Of a stretch of DNA of 64,000 bases, positions 27,153-35,432 are shown in pieces. Every line of letters starts with the position of its first letter. Positions within the stretch are counted from its first letter, which is position 1. A program made the position numbers and the translations under genes. The stretch comes from Idiomarina aquatica (GTDB taxonomy: Bacteria > Pseudomonadota > Gammaproteobacteria > Enterobacterales > Alteromonadaceae): assembly GCF_003987185.1 (NCBI RefSeq), contig NZ_PIPS01000003.1, positions 124,001 to 188,000 of the forward strand, written 5' to 3'. The notes under the pieces were generated by a model. The model was given only the letters and a program-made list of their open reading frames with translations, did no database searches and was not told the origin of the DNA.

Positions 27153-28898
27153 TTATTTCTTTTCTTCGAAGTTACAAGCGTCAGGCGCGCCTTGAGGCTC
27201 AGGGCGATGACTTAAGTGTTTGGGTTTTGCCAACCACTCTTTTCCTTTTAACATGACGTCCCAATAGAGCCATGGCAACATTTTTTCTTTTAACAACCAA
27301 GCCAGCCTCGAGGGTTTGGTGCCGTCAACGAGCCAGGCTGGGAAGGTAGGTTGTAACTTGCCGCCATAACCAAATTCAGCTAATACGATTTTGCCGCGCT
27401 CTACTGTGAGAGGGCAAGAACCATAGCCTTCGTAAACCGCCATTGCCGGTTTACCGGCAAGTGTTGATAACACGTTTTCAGCCACAACCGGCGCTTGTTT
27501 TCGAACCGCAGCCGCCGTTTTCGCATTGGGTGCATTTGCCACGTCACCAACGGCATAAACGTTGCCATAATGTTTGTGTTGTAATGTTTCGGGACTGACG
27601 TCCACCCAGCCCGATTGATCCGCCAACGGACTGTGCGAGATAACATCCGGAGCCTTTTGTGGTGGGCATACATGCAACATATCGAATGATTTCTCTACGT
27701 TGGTGATATTACCGTCGTTGTCCGTTACGGCAAAGGTTGCTTTTCGATTGGGGCCGTCAACGGCAATCAGATTATGCTGAAAGCGTAATTGAATACCATA
27801 GTCGTCGACATATTTCTGTAGCGAAGGGACGTACTCTTTGACACCAAATAGCGCGGCACCGGCGGTACAAAATTCAACATTAATGTCGTTCAAGCGTCCG
27901 CTGCGTCGCCAGTCATCACAGGATAAATACATTGCCTTTTGTGGCGCCCCGGCACATTTGATTGGCATCGGAGGCTGAGTAAAGATGGCGTTGCCCTTGC
28001 GTGTTGCCTGCACCAGTTTCCAGGTATATGGGGCAAGATCAAAACGATAATTTGAGGTCACACCGTGCTGTCCGAGGCTTTCTTTTAACCCGGGAATGGC
28101 TTCCCAGTCCAACTTCAGCCCCGTAGCCACGACCAAGCTTTGATAAGCGAGCTGATCGCCATTTTCTAACACGATACGCTGTTGGTCGGGCCTAAATTCG
28201 CTGACCGCGGTTTGATACCATTTTGCGGCTTTGGGCATGACATCGTGCATTTTTCGCTTGGTCTGCTCGCGCTCGAATACTCCGCCGCCAACTAACGTCC
28301 AACCGGGTTGGTAGAAATGCGCGTCTGCGGGTTCCACAATAGCGATATCTGTTTGTGGTTGGCGCTGCAGGATGCTTGCGGCAACCGCTTGTCCTCCTGC
28401 GCCACCGCCGACAATAACCACCGTGTGTTTATTGATGGAATAATTGCCGGGCTTATCACTCTCGACGAGCGAAGATTGCGCAAAGCGTTGCTGTAACCGT
28501 GCTTGTTGACCTGAAAGATCATAGCCAGCCTGTTGAGCTGTATCGAGTAACGCTTGCGGTGCTAAATGACCTGCTTCTGCTAGTGCCCACAAGGTGCACG
28601 AGCGGGTACCGGTGCGGCAATAGGCAAGTACCGGGCCTTTCACCTTAGCCATCAGTTCAGCAAACGCACGGATATCATGGTCGGTAATGTTGCCGGAAAT
28701 GACCGGTAGGTATTCAAAGGCGATGCCATTTTTTTGCGCAGCTTGTCCGATTTTATCGGCATTTACCTGGTCTTCGCCCTCGTTGTCCGGGCGGTTACAA
28801 ATAATGGTTTTGAATCCGTGAGAAGCCGCGACCCCAACGTCCTCAATTGAAATTTGGGGAGACACACTGATAAAGGGACTGAGTTTACGAAGTTCCAT
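27153..28898 (-). CDS. DUF442 phosphatase/sulfurtransferase-like domain fused to SQR-like flavoprotein
   Basis: This 581-residue fusion has two parts. Residues 1 to about 140 form a DUF442/TIGR01244 domain of protein-tyrosine-phosphatase fold with active-site Cys94 in CRTGTRS, linked in other systems to sulfur transfer. Residues from about 155 form an FAD/NAD(P) oxidoreductase like sulfide:quinone reductase (VVIVGGGAGGQAVAA dinucleotide motif; CPPQKAPDVI and YAVGDVANAPNAKTAAAVRK near the flavin). The likely role is oxidation of sulfide to persulfide and transfer of the sulfur. It lies 11 bases downstream of a persulfide-dioxygenase-like gene, and the pair forms one operon. A phosphatase role for the N-terminal domain cannot be excluded. 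Confidence 0.9.
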   Translation of the reverse strand: MELRKLSPFISVSPQISIEDVGVAASHGFKTIICNRPDNEGEDQVNADKIGQAAQKNGIAFEYLPVISGNITDHDIRAFAELMAKVKGPVLAYCRTGTRSCTLWALAEAGHLAPQALLDTAQQAGYDLSGQQARLQQRFAQSSLVESDKPGNYSINKHTVVIVGGGAGGQAVAASILQRQPQTDIAIVEPADAHFYQPGWTLVGGGVFEREQTKRKMHDVMPKAAKWYQTAVSEFRPDQQRIVLENGDQLAYQSLVVATGLKLDWEAIPGLKESLGQHGVTSNYRFDLAPYTWKLVQATRKGNAIFTQPPMPIKCAGAPQKAMYLSCDDWRRSGRLNDINVEFCTAGAALFGVKEYVPSLQKYVDDYGIQLRFQHNLIAVDGPNRKATFAVTDNDGNITNVEKSFDMLHVCPPQKAPDVISHSPLADQSGWVDVSPETLQHKHYGNVYAVGDVANAPNAKTAAAVRKQAPVVAENVLSTLAGKPAMAVYEGYGSCPLTVERGKIVLAEFGYGGKLQPTFPAWLVDGTKPSRLAWLLKEKMLPWLYWDVMLKGKEWLAKPKHLSHRPEPQGAPDACNFEEKK

Positions 28899-28909
28899 GC
28901 TTGCCTCGA

Positions 28910-29788
28910 CTAAAATAGGTTCAACGGAATTTTGAGATAACGCTGTTGGTTATCCTCTGCCGGTGGTAGTTGACCGGCTCGCATATTGACCTGAACCGAG
29001 GGCAAGATCAGCCGGGGCATATCTAATGTCGCATCGCGTTCGGTGCGCATTTTTACAAACTCCTCTTCGGTTTTGCCGCCACCGACATGGATGTTGTGTT
29101 GCTTTTCTTCCGCGACCGTTGTCTCAAAAGCATACTCATCCCGGTTCGGCGCTTTGTAATCGTGACACATAAACAAGCGTGTTTGGTCGGGCAATGAAAA
29201 CACTTTTTGAATGGAACGATAGAGCGTGCGAGCGTCGCCTCCGGGGAAGTCACAACGTGCGGTGCCGAAGTCCGGCATAAACAGGGTGTCGCCGACAAAG
29301 GCTGCGTCACCAATGACATAGGTTAAACACGCTGGAGTATGGCCGGGGGTGTGCATTACACGGGCTTCAATATGGCCAATAGTAAAGGTATCACCGTCGG
29401 CAAAAAGGCGGTCGAATTGACTACCGTCACGAGCAAACTCGGTACCCGCATTAAAGGCTTTGCCAAAGGTTTCCTGGACGGTCTTAATGTGTTCACCTAT
29501 ACCTAACTTAGCGCCTGTCTTTTCTTGTAAAAACGGTGCTGCAGACAGGTGGTCAGCATGAACATGAGTTTCCAGAATCCAGTCAACGGTAAGTTGATGA
29601 TCCTGGATAAACTGTAAAATGGCCTCAGCCGACGTCGTGTTAGTGCGACCAGCGGCATAGTCAAAGTCCAGTACCGAGTCGACGATAGCACAGTGCTTCG
29701 AATCTGGATCCTGTACGACATAACTGTATGTGTTGGTTGGTTCATCGAAAAAATGCGTAACGATGGGCTTGCTGATACCTGCTGACAT
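28910..29788 (-). CDS. MBL-fold persulfide dioxygenase-like protein (ETHE1/Blh type)
   Basis: This is a 292-residue metallo-beta-lactamase-fold protein of the persulfide dioxygenase branch, which oxidises glutathione persulfide to sulfite using mononuclear iron. Metal ligands H75, H77, D79 and H80 (ETHVHADH) are followed by HTPGHTP, VGDTLFMPDFGTARCDFPGG and CHDY. It is the first gene of the leftward operon, and motif copy 2 lies 45 bases upstream. It is a paralogue of the divergent gene at 30057-30953; the two share the tail RAGQLPPAE...Y.KIP.N.F. Confidence 0.92.
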   Translation of the reverse strand: MSAGISKPIVTHFFDEPTNTYSYVVQDPDSKHCAIVDSVLDFDYAAGRTNTTSAEAILQFIQDHQLTVDWILETHVHADHLSAAPFLQEKTGAKLGIGEHIKTVQETFGKAFNAGTEFARDGSQFDRLFADGDTFTIGHIEARVMHTPGHTPACLTYVIGDAAFVGDTLFMPDFGTARCDFPGGDARTLYRSIQKVFSLPDQTRLFMCHDYKAPNRDEYAFETTVAEEKQHNIHVGGGKTEEEFVKMRTERDATLDMPRLILPSVQVNMRAGQLPPAEDNQQRYLKIPLNLF

Positions 29789-29832
29789 AATTCACACCTC
29801 ATAATATACATTTTCTTTATATATCTAAAAGC

Positions 29833-29846
29833 AATAAGCATATAAC
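29833..29846 (+). promoter_or_regulatory. Shared operator-like motif, copy 2
   Basis: AATAAGCATATAAC is identical over 14 bases to the copy upstream of the cytochrome bd operon. It lies 45 bases upstream of the leftward persulfide-dioxygenase start (29788). The surrounding 268-base intergenic region (29789-30056) separates the two divergent sulfur operons and holds no gene. Confidence 0.6.
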
Positions 29847-29996
29847 TATGGGTAGAACATACTCTGATTTTGGCAAGGGATCAAATAGCAATAGAGTATA
29901 ACTAAAGTGTCTATTAGAACGAAACATTTCATCGTATAAATCGATTACTGTAATCGGGGCAGATCAGAGCGGTATCACTTGCGATAAAAACATTAT

Positions 29997-30009
29997 GTTA
30001 TATGCTTAT
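29997..30009 (-). promoter_or_regulatory. Shared operator-like motif, copy 3
   Basis: GTTATATGCTTAT is the exact reverse complement of ATAAGCATATAAC. It lies 47 bases upstream of the rightward MBL gene start (30057). Reading the minus strand, the core becomes TTATA-AGCA-TATAA with perfect five-base arms, the most symmetrical of the three copies. Copies 2 and 3 therefore form a mirrored pair across the divergent promoter. Confidence 0.6.
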
Positions 30010-30056
30010 AACCACATTGATGGTTGCAAATGGCAATAACGGCCAGGAGGTCAAAG

Positions 30057-30953
30057 ATGACAAGCATTATTCGAAAAAGCCCTTCCACAGGTCCGCAGTC
30101 GCCGGACGTTTGGGGAATTTATGAGGCTGATACAGGATCAGTGCAGTACATTGTTGCTGACCCAGCAACGAAGAAAGCCGCCTTGGTTGATGTTGTGCAA
30201 AACTTTGACCCACGTAGCGCAAGATGCTCGTTTGAGAGCGCCGACGAGGTTTTGCAATTAGCACACGATAACGGACTCACGATTGAATGGGTGTTGGATA
30301 CGCACCCGCACGCTGATCACTTGATGGCGTCCAACTATCTCAAAGATAAGACGGGCGCGCCCAACGCGATTGGTGAGAAAACCTTTGAAATTGCAAAGCT
30401 ATGGAGTGATTACTATAACGTACCGGGTTTATTTGAGCCGACAAAAGATTTTGACTATCTGTTTAGTGAAGGCGATACCTTCAAAATTGGTGAACTCGAC
30501 GTCACTGTGTGGTTGTCACCGGGTCACACTTTGGGTTCGATAACTTACCTTGTCGGCGATGCCGCGTTTGTGCACGACACCTTTATGTACCCGGACAGCG
30601 GTACCTCTCGAGCGGATTTCCCGGGAGGTTCATCTAAGGATTTGTGGAGTTCGTTACAACGTATTTTGAGTTTACCGGATGATACCCGGCTGTTTGTGGG
30701 TCACGACTATGGCAAAGAAGGTCGGGAAGCGCAATGGGAAGCCACGGTGGCGCAGCATAGACAAAGCAATATTCATTTGTCCGGTGGTGTTAGCGAGCAG
30801 CAGTATCGCTCAGTTCGTGATGAACGTGATGCAACTCTGGCACTACCCGACAGAATGTTACATGCACTGCAGGTGAATTTGCGTGCAGGGCAGTTACCCC
30901 CGGCCGAGAATGACGGAGAGCATTACTTCAAAATTCCGGCTAATAAGTTTTAA
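30057..30953 (+). CDS. MBL-fold persulfide dioxygenase-like protein, second paralogue
   Basis: This 298-residue MBL-fold protein has metal ligands H83, H85, D87 and H88 (DTHPHADHL), SPGHTLGS, DTFMYPDSGTSRADFPGG and GHDYG. It is close to its divergent neighbour in plan and C-terminal tail but has an N-terminal extension and the sequence THPHADH in place of THVHADH. ATG 30057 has AGGAGG six bases upstream, so the upstream in-frame ATG at 30024 is rejected. It is 19 bases before a 1-Cys peroxiredoxin gene, with which it forms an operon. Substrate could be a different low-molecular-weight persulfide from that of the paralogue (inference). Confidence 0.9.
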   Translation: MTSIIRKSPSTGPQSPDVWGIYEADTGSVQYIVADPATKKAALVDVVQNFDPRSARCSFESADEVLQLAHDNGLTIEWVLDTHPHADHLMASNYLKDKTGAPNAIGEKTFEIAKLWSDYYNVPGLFEPTKDFDYLFSEGDTFKIGELDVTVWLSPGHTLGSITYLVGDAAFVHDTFMYPDSGTSRADFPGGSSKDLWSSLQRILSLPDDTRLFVGHDYGKEGREAQWEATVAQHRQSNIHLSGGVSEQQYRSVRDERDATLALPDRMLHALQVNLRAGQLPPAENDGEHYFKIPANKF

Positions 30954-30972
30954 TCACAGAGAGGTATGAAAA

Positions 30973-31602
30973 ATGAGCTTACGTATTGGTACTATTGCAC
31001 CCAACTTTAACATCGAGACAACAACCGGCACCATCGACTTTCATGAATGGGCAAAAGGTTCGTGGACGTTCTTTTTCAGTCATCCGGCGGATTATACCCC
31101 GGTGTGTACGACCGAAATGGGGCGCACCGCGCAACTCGCTCCGGAGTTTGCTAAGCGTAACGTTAAACCTCTGGGACTTTCTACAGATACCGTAGAAGAG
31201 CATCTAGGCTGGATTAAAGATGTTAATGAAACGCAAAACACGGTTCTTGAGTTTCCTATTGTCGCGGACAAAGACAAGAAAGTGGCTGAATTGTACGACA
31301 TGATCCACCCGGATGAAGACGACAACGCAGCGATTCGTTCGGTCTATATTATCGATCCGGATCTAAAAATTCGCTTGACCATGACGTATCCAATGACCGT
31401 CGGTCGGAACTTTGACGAAATCTTGCGTGTTATTGATGCACTGCAAACGACCGACAAGCAGGAAGTTGCGTGCCCAGCGGACTGGACTCCGGGTAAGCCG
31501 GTGATCATTCGTCCTAGCTTATCGGACGACGATGCCAAAGTTAAGTTTCCACAAGGCTGGAAAACACTGCGTCCTTACTTGCGTCTGACTGACCTCAAAT
31601 AA
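30973..31602 (+). CDS. 1-Cys peroxiredoxin (Prx6 type)
   Basis: This 209-residue peroxiredoxin reduces peroxides in the cytoplasm. Peroxidatic Cys45 is in the Prx6-type motif SHPADYTPVCTTEMG. The C-terminal half (VVRVIDALQTTDK-like region, then PADWTPGKPVIIRPSLSDDD) is the long tail of Prx6-class enzymes. It follows the MBL gene by 19 bases and ends in a strong terminator, so the two form a compact operon for peroxide and persulfide stress. GAGGTATGAAAA precedes the ATG. Confidence 0.94.
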   Translation: MSLRIGTIAPNFNIETTTGTIDFHEWAKGSWTFFFSHPADYTPVCTTEMGRTAQLAPEFAKRNVKPLGLSTDTVEEHLGWIKDVNETQNTVLEFPIVADKDKKVAELYDMIHPDEDDNAAIRSVYIIDPDLKIRLTMTYPMTVGRNFDEILRVIDALQTTDKQEVACPADWTPGKPVIIRPSLSDDDAKVKFPQGWKTLRPYLRLTDLK

Positions 31603-31623
31603 ATCGCGTTACTTGCAGTACAG

Positions 31624-31657
31624 GGTCGCGCTGACTGACGTCAGTGCGGCCTTTTTT
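31624..31657 (+). terminator. Intrinsic terminator after the peroxiredoxin gene
   Basis: A 12-base stem (31624-31635 with 31640-31651, two G-T pairs) with a TGAC loop is followed by six T at 31652-31657. This is a clear Rho-independent terminator that separates the MBL-peroxiredoxin operon from the TauE/SafE gene. Confidence 0.85.
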
Positions 31658-31729
31658 ATCGCTTTCATTTAATGAAAAAATAAATTAAAATAGTTATAAC
31701 GATATTCAATTAAGGAATATGAGGTAACC

Positions 31730-32482
31730 ATGTTGCTTGCCATTCTCGGTGCTTTGATCATTGGTCTTTCGCTTGGACTGTTCGGTTCCGGGGGATCAAT
31801 CCTGACGGTACCGGTGTTAATGTACTTGGTTGATATGCCGGCTGATGTATCGATTGCTTCGTCGTTGCTCATTGTGGCTGGTATCAGTTTGTTTGGCTCG
31901 ATTTCATACATTCGTCGTAAAACCGTCAGTTGGAAGCACTTCTGGGCCTTTGGGTTACCCGGTATGGCCGGCACGTATGGCGGTGCCTGGCTGGGAACTC
32001 TGGTGGACAGTCGTTGGCAACTGCTGGTGTTCTCATTACTGATGATTGTGGCGGCGGTATTAATGTGGCGAAGTAAGCCGAGAGCTCCCGATCATGTCAC
32101 CGCGATGAATTATCCCAAAGTGACCCTCGAGGGGCTTGTTGTCGGTGTTATCACCGGATTTGTCGGCGTTGGTGGTGGCTTCCTGATTGTCCCCGCGCTG
32201 GTGCTGTTGGCCGGATTGGCGATGCCGGTTGCCATTGGTACCAGCTTGTTGATCATTGTCATTAAGTCATTGGCGGGCTTTATAAAGTATTACGCGGTCA
32301 TGGCGTCCCAGAACGTTGAATTTGACTGGTTGGTGATTGGCTTAATGATTGCCGGGGGTGTTTTTGGGACGGTATTTGGCAGCAAAATTGGGCGGGCATT
32401 ACCCAAAGAAAAACTGCAAAAAGGTTTTGCAGTTTTCCTGGTTGCCATGGGCATTTTTGTTATCGCGAAATCTGTGCTTTAA
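31730..32482 (+). CDS. TauE/SafE family sulfite/anion exporter
   Basis: This 250-residue inner-membrane protein has about eight membrane segments. It shows the two-repeat TauE/SafE pattern: [19 protein letters not shown] near the N-terminus and [19 protein letters not shown] in the second half. The family exports sulfite, sulfoacetate or related anions. Next to persulfide dioxygenases, whose product is sulfite, sulfite export is the natural guess (inference). GAGGTAACC precedes the ATG. It is cut off from the upstream operon by a terminator and overlaps the convergent yghU by four bases. Confidence 0.9.
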   Translation: MLLAILGALIIGLSLGLFGSGGSILTVPVLMYLVDMPADVSIASSLLIVAGISLFGSISYIRRKTVSWKHFWAFGLPGMAGTYGGAWLGTLVDSRWQLLVFSLLMIVAAVLMWRSKPRAPDHVTAMNYPKVTLEGLVVGVITGFVGVGGGFLIVPALVLLAGLAMPVAIGTSLLIIVIKSLAGFIKYYAVMASQNVEFDWLVIGLMIAGGVFGTVFGSKIGRALPKEKLQKGFAVFLVAMGIFVIAKSVL

Positions 32483-33315
32483 AAGTCATCCGCACTGTGC
32501 CGCTCGCGTAACTGCTGGTGTTCATCGCCCCAGACTTTATTCACCCGGCGGCCGCGTTTAACCGCTGGGCGTTCGTTAATACGGTTGGCCCAGGCAACGA
32601 CATGTTTGTAGGTATGGGTCTGTAAAAACTCGGCGGCCTCGTACACTTCGTTCAGAACCAGCGCGCCGTACCATGGGAAAATGGCCATATCGGCAATGGT
32701 GTAGTCATCTCCGGCGATGAATTCGTGCTGAGCGAGTTGTTTGTCGAGTACGTCAAGCTGTCGTTTGACTTCCATGGTGTAGCGATTGATTGGGTACTCC
32801 AGTTTTTCCGGTGCGTAGGCGTAGAAGTGACCGAAGCCGCCACCAAGCATAGGGGCGCTGCCCATTTGCCAGAAGAGCCAATTTAAGCACTCGGTACGTT
32901 TGGCCGGCTCTGATGGTAAGAAGTGGCCAAATTTTTCGGCCAGGTAAAGCAAGATTGAGCCAGACTCAAAAACGCGGGTGGCCGGCTTCGTGGAAACGTC
33001 CAGTAACGCCGGGATTTTTGAGTTTGGATTGACTTCGACAAAGCCGCTGCTGAACTGTTCGCCTTCCATGATATCGACGATGAACGCATCGTATTCTGCA
33101 TCGCTAATACCAAGTTCGAGTAGCTCTTCGAACAGGATGGTAACTTTCTGGCCGTTAGGCGTTGCCAGGGAATAGAGCTGATGCGGATGTTTGCCAACGG
33201 GTAACGCCTTATCATGAGTTGCGCCCGCCGTTGGGCGGTTGATAGTGGCAAACTTACCACCGTTGGCCTGATCCGGTTGCCATACCTTGGGTGGCTGATA
33301 GTTATCGGCAGACAT
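32479..33315 (-). CDS. yghU: Glutathione-dependent disulfide-bond oxidoreductase YghU
   Basis: This 278-residue protein of the glutathione transferase superfamily reduces disulfides with glutathione. It closely matches E. coli YghU through its length: YQPPKVW, GKHPHQLYSLATPNGQKVTI, FSSGFVEVNPNSKIPALLD, RVFESGSILLYLAEKFG, GGGFGHFYAYAP, and ERPAVKRGRRVN. ATG 33313-33315 is chosen because AGGAGG lies five bases upstream. It follows kynU by 16 bases on the same strand. Its position near sulfur and ChaC genes suits thiol homeostasis. Confidence 0.94.
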   Translation of the reverse strand: MSADNYQPPKVWQPDQANGGKFATINRPTAGATHDKALPVGKHPHQLYSLATPNGQKVTILFEELLELGISDAEYDAFIVDIMEGEQFSSGFVEVNPNSKIPALLDVSTKPATRVFESGSILLYLAEKFGHFLPSEPAKRTECLNWLFWQMGSAPMLGGGFGHFYAYAPEKLEYPINRYTMEVKRQLDVLDKQLAQHEFIAGDDYTIADMAIFPWYGALVLNEVYEAAEFLQTHTYKHVVAWANRINERPAVKRGRRVNKVWGDEHQQLRERHSADDF

Positions 33316-33331
33316 AAAACCTCCTGTCGTA

Positions 33332-34576
33332 TTAAGTGACCGTCTGGCGTTGTGCCCAACGGGGTTGCAGGTAATCCTTTGATTCAATCACCTGTTGTAC
33401 CAGCTCAACGGCCTTCCAGACATCATCGAAACTGTTGTACAAAGGGGCAAAGCCAAAGCGAATGAAGTTAGGCGCTCGGAAATCCGCCACCACTCCGCGG
33501 GCAATCAATGCCTGACATAATTCGTAAGCGTAATCGAACGCGTAGCTGAGTTGACTACCGCGCTCGTTGGCGGACAACGGTGACAACAATGTCAGCGTCT
33601 TGGTGAGTCCTGTTTGTTCGATTAACTCATGAAACACTTGGGTGAGTTGCATACTTTTGGTACGCACTTGTTCCATATCAAGATCGCTAAATAACTCCAG
33701 TGAGGCGTCGACTGCGGCCATCGATATCACCGATGGCGTGCCGGCGAGAAATTGTTTAATGCCTTGGTCTGGTGTGTAGTCGGCAGCGAAAGCGAAAGGA
33801 TTGCTGTGACCAAACCAACCGGCGACAGGTTGTTGTAAGTTACCCAGTAAGTCGCTGCGAACATACAAAAACGCCGGTGCGCCCGGACCGCCGTTGAGGT
33901 ACTTGTAGGTACAGCCGACGGCCATATCGACCCGCCATTGATTGAGGTGAATAGGCATTACTCCGGCACTGTGCGCCAAATCGACCAAAATTAATGCGCC
34001 GTGCTGATGGGCCTTTTGGGCTAACGCAGCAATATCCAGTCGCTTGCCGCTGCGGAAGTTAACTTCGGTAACCATCACCACGGCGGTTTGGTCGTCGATG
34101 GCATGCATCAGCTCATCTTCCGCAACATCGACAAATTGGCAGCGCTCACTGCCGAGCAAAGTCTCCAGCCCTTGAGCGATGTATAAATCGGTGGGGAAAT
34201 TATCGTGACTGGAAACGATACGGTTGCGAACGTGAGTGCCATTAAAGGTGATGGCGGCAGCCAGTAATTTGAACAAATTTACCGAGATAGAATCACAACA
34301 CACCACTTCCTCAGCGTTAGCGCCAATCAATGGCGCAATTTTGGCCCCGACGCGCTGTGGCAGTGTGACCCATTGATGTTTGTTCCAACTGCTAATGAGG
34401 TCTTGTCCCCATTGCTGTCGGGTGGTTTCCTCCATCCGTTCGGATACTCGTTTGGGCAGCGCACCCAGTGAGTTTCCATCAAGGTAAATAACCTCGTCAG
34501 GCAAAGCAAATTGGGCCTTGTAGCTCGTCAGTGGATCGTTCTGATCGAGCGTTTTAATATCGTCGACAACTATCAT
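33332..34576 (-). CDS. kynU: Kynureninase
   Basis: KynU is a PLP enzyme that splits kynurenine to anthranilate and alanine (or 3-hydroxykynurenine likewise). Its 414 residues match the usual length. Landmarks are VIYLDGNSLGALP at the N-terminus, VSVNLFKLLAAA, the aspartate region LVDLAHSAGVMP, and the PLP lysine in CTYKYLNGGPGAPAF. The start codon overlaps the stop of the upstream hydrolase gene by one base. No tryptophan 2,3-dioxygenase gene is in the window, so the pathway is only partly visible here. Confidence 0.95.
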   Translation of the reverse strand: MIVVDDIKTLDQNDPLTSYKAQFALPDEVIYLDGNSLGALPKRVSERMEETTRQQWGQDLISSWNKHQWVTLPQRVGAKIAPLIGANAEEVVCCDSISVNLFKLLAAAITFNGTHVRNRIVSSHDNFPTDLYIAQGLETLLGSERCQFVDVAEDELMHAIDDQTAVVMVTEVNFRSGKRLDIAALAQKAHQHGALILVDLAHSAGVMPIHLNQWRVDMAVGCTYKYLNGGPGAPAFLYVRSDLLGNLQQPVAGWFGHSNPFAFAADYTPDQGIKQFLAGTPSVISMAAVDASLELFSDLDMEQVRTKSMQLTQVFHELIEQTGLTKTLTLLSPLSANERGSQLSYAFDYAYELCQALIARGVVADFRAPNFIRFGFAPLYNSFDDVWKAVELVQQVIESKDYLQPRWAQRQTVT

Positions 34577-35385
34577 CAGTGGTGTTCCTGCAGGATATCC
34601 AGAAGCTGTTTAAACGCCGGGGTTTGAGGGTGTAACCAGTCAAAATGACCGGCATCCGGCAGTACGTTCGGCTGGGCATCCTTGAGTTTGTGTGCGTATC
34701 GGTAATGTACAATCGCGTCGTTATCACCCTGCAGTAACAGGGTGTTGGGATGTGCCTGTTTGGTTGACGGGTTGGCCGCTGCGTAGGCGTCCGGTAGCTG
34801 CTCGGCGGTGCCTCCCATAAAGTCGACAGTAACGCGTTCGCAGCTGTTATCGCCCGTTGCGTACTCACGGATATCGGTGATGGCTGCCAAACCGATAACG
34901 GCGTCAATCTGGTTACGGTAATCCGACTCAGCGCCCAGTAATAATGCCAAATGGCCGCCGGCAGAGTGGCCTGCGACAATTAATGGGCGATTGCTGTCGC
35001 GTTGTTCTAACCATTGTGCGAAGCCTTGGCGAATATCGTCATAGGTTTGTGGCCAGCCGCCACCGGTTGCTCCGGTACGCCGATACTCAATGGCAAACAC
35101 CTGATGCCCTTGTTGTTGCAGAGCGCTGGCAAAAGCGCGAGCATGCTGCACATCATACTGAGACAGCCAGCAACCGCCGTGAATAAAGAAGACATCGGTA
35201 TAGGCGTTTTCGTTCAGCCACACGTCAATGCGTTGCTGCGCGGATTGGCCATAACTTAGTGTGCTATCCGGTTCCTGACTAGGGTGTGCCAAAACCTCGG
35301 CAAAGCTGACGTTTTGCTGGGCGTTGACCGCCGTCGAGCCGAGCGCCATCGCCGCCCAGAATATCGTATTACGTAACTTGTGCAT
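34576..35385 (-). CDS. Exported alpha/beta hydrolase, kynurenine formamidase-like
   Basis: This 269-residue alpha/beta hydrolase has HGGCW (oxyanion region) and the nucleophile GHSAGGHLAL, the pattern of arylformamidase and related esterases. The likely catalytic His is in DAGHFDW. It overlaps kynU by one base, so it probably supplies kynurenine from N-formylkynurenine. It carries what looks like a cleavable signal peptide (TIFWAAMALGSTAVNAQ), which would put it in the periplasm while KynU is cytoplasmic. That conflict makes the assignment less certain; a different ester or amide substrate is possible. Confidence 0.78.
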   Translation of the reverse strand: MHKLRNTIFWAAMALGSTAVNAQQNVSFAEVLAHPSQEPDSTLSYGQSAQQRIDVWLNENAYTDVFFIHGGCWLSQYDVQHARAFASALQQQGHQVFAIEYRRTGATGGGWPQTYDDIRQGFAQWLEQRDSNRPLIVAGHSAGGHLALLLGAESDYRNQIDAVIGLAAITDIREYATGDNSCERVTVDFMGGTAEQLPDAYAAANPSTKQAHPNTLLLQGDNDAIVHYRYAHKLKDAQPNVLPDAGHFDWLHPQTPAFKQLLDILQEHH

Positions 35386-35432
35386 GGTCGTTATCGGTTA
35401 GTTGCAATAGGTAAACTATACAAGTAACCACT

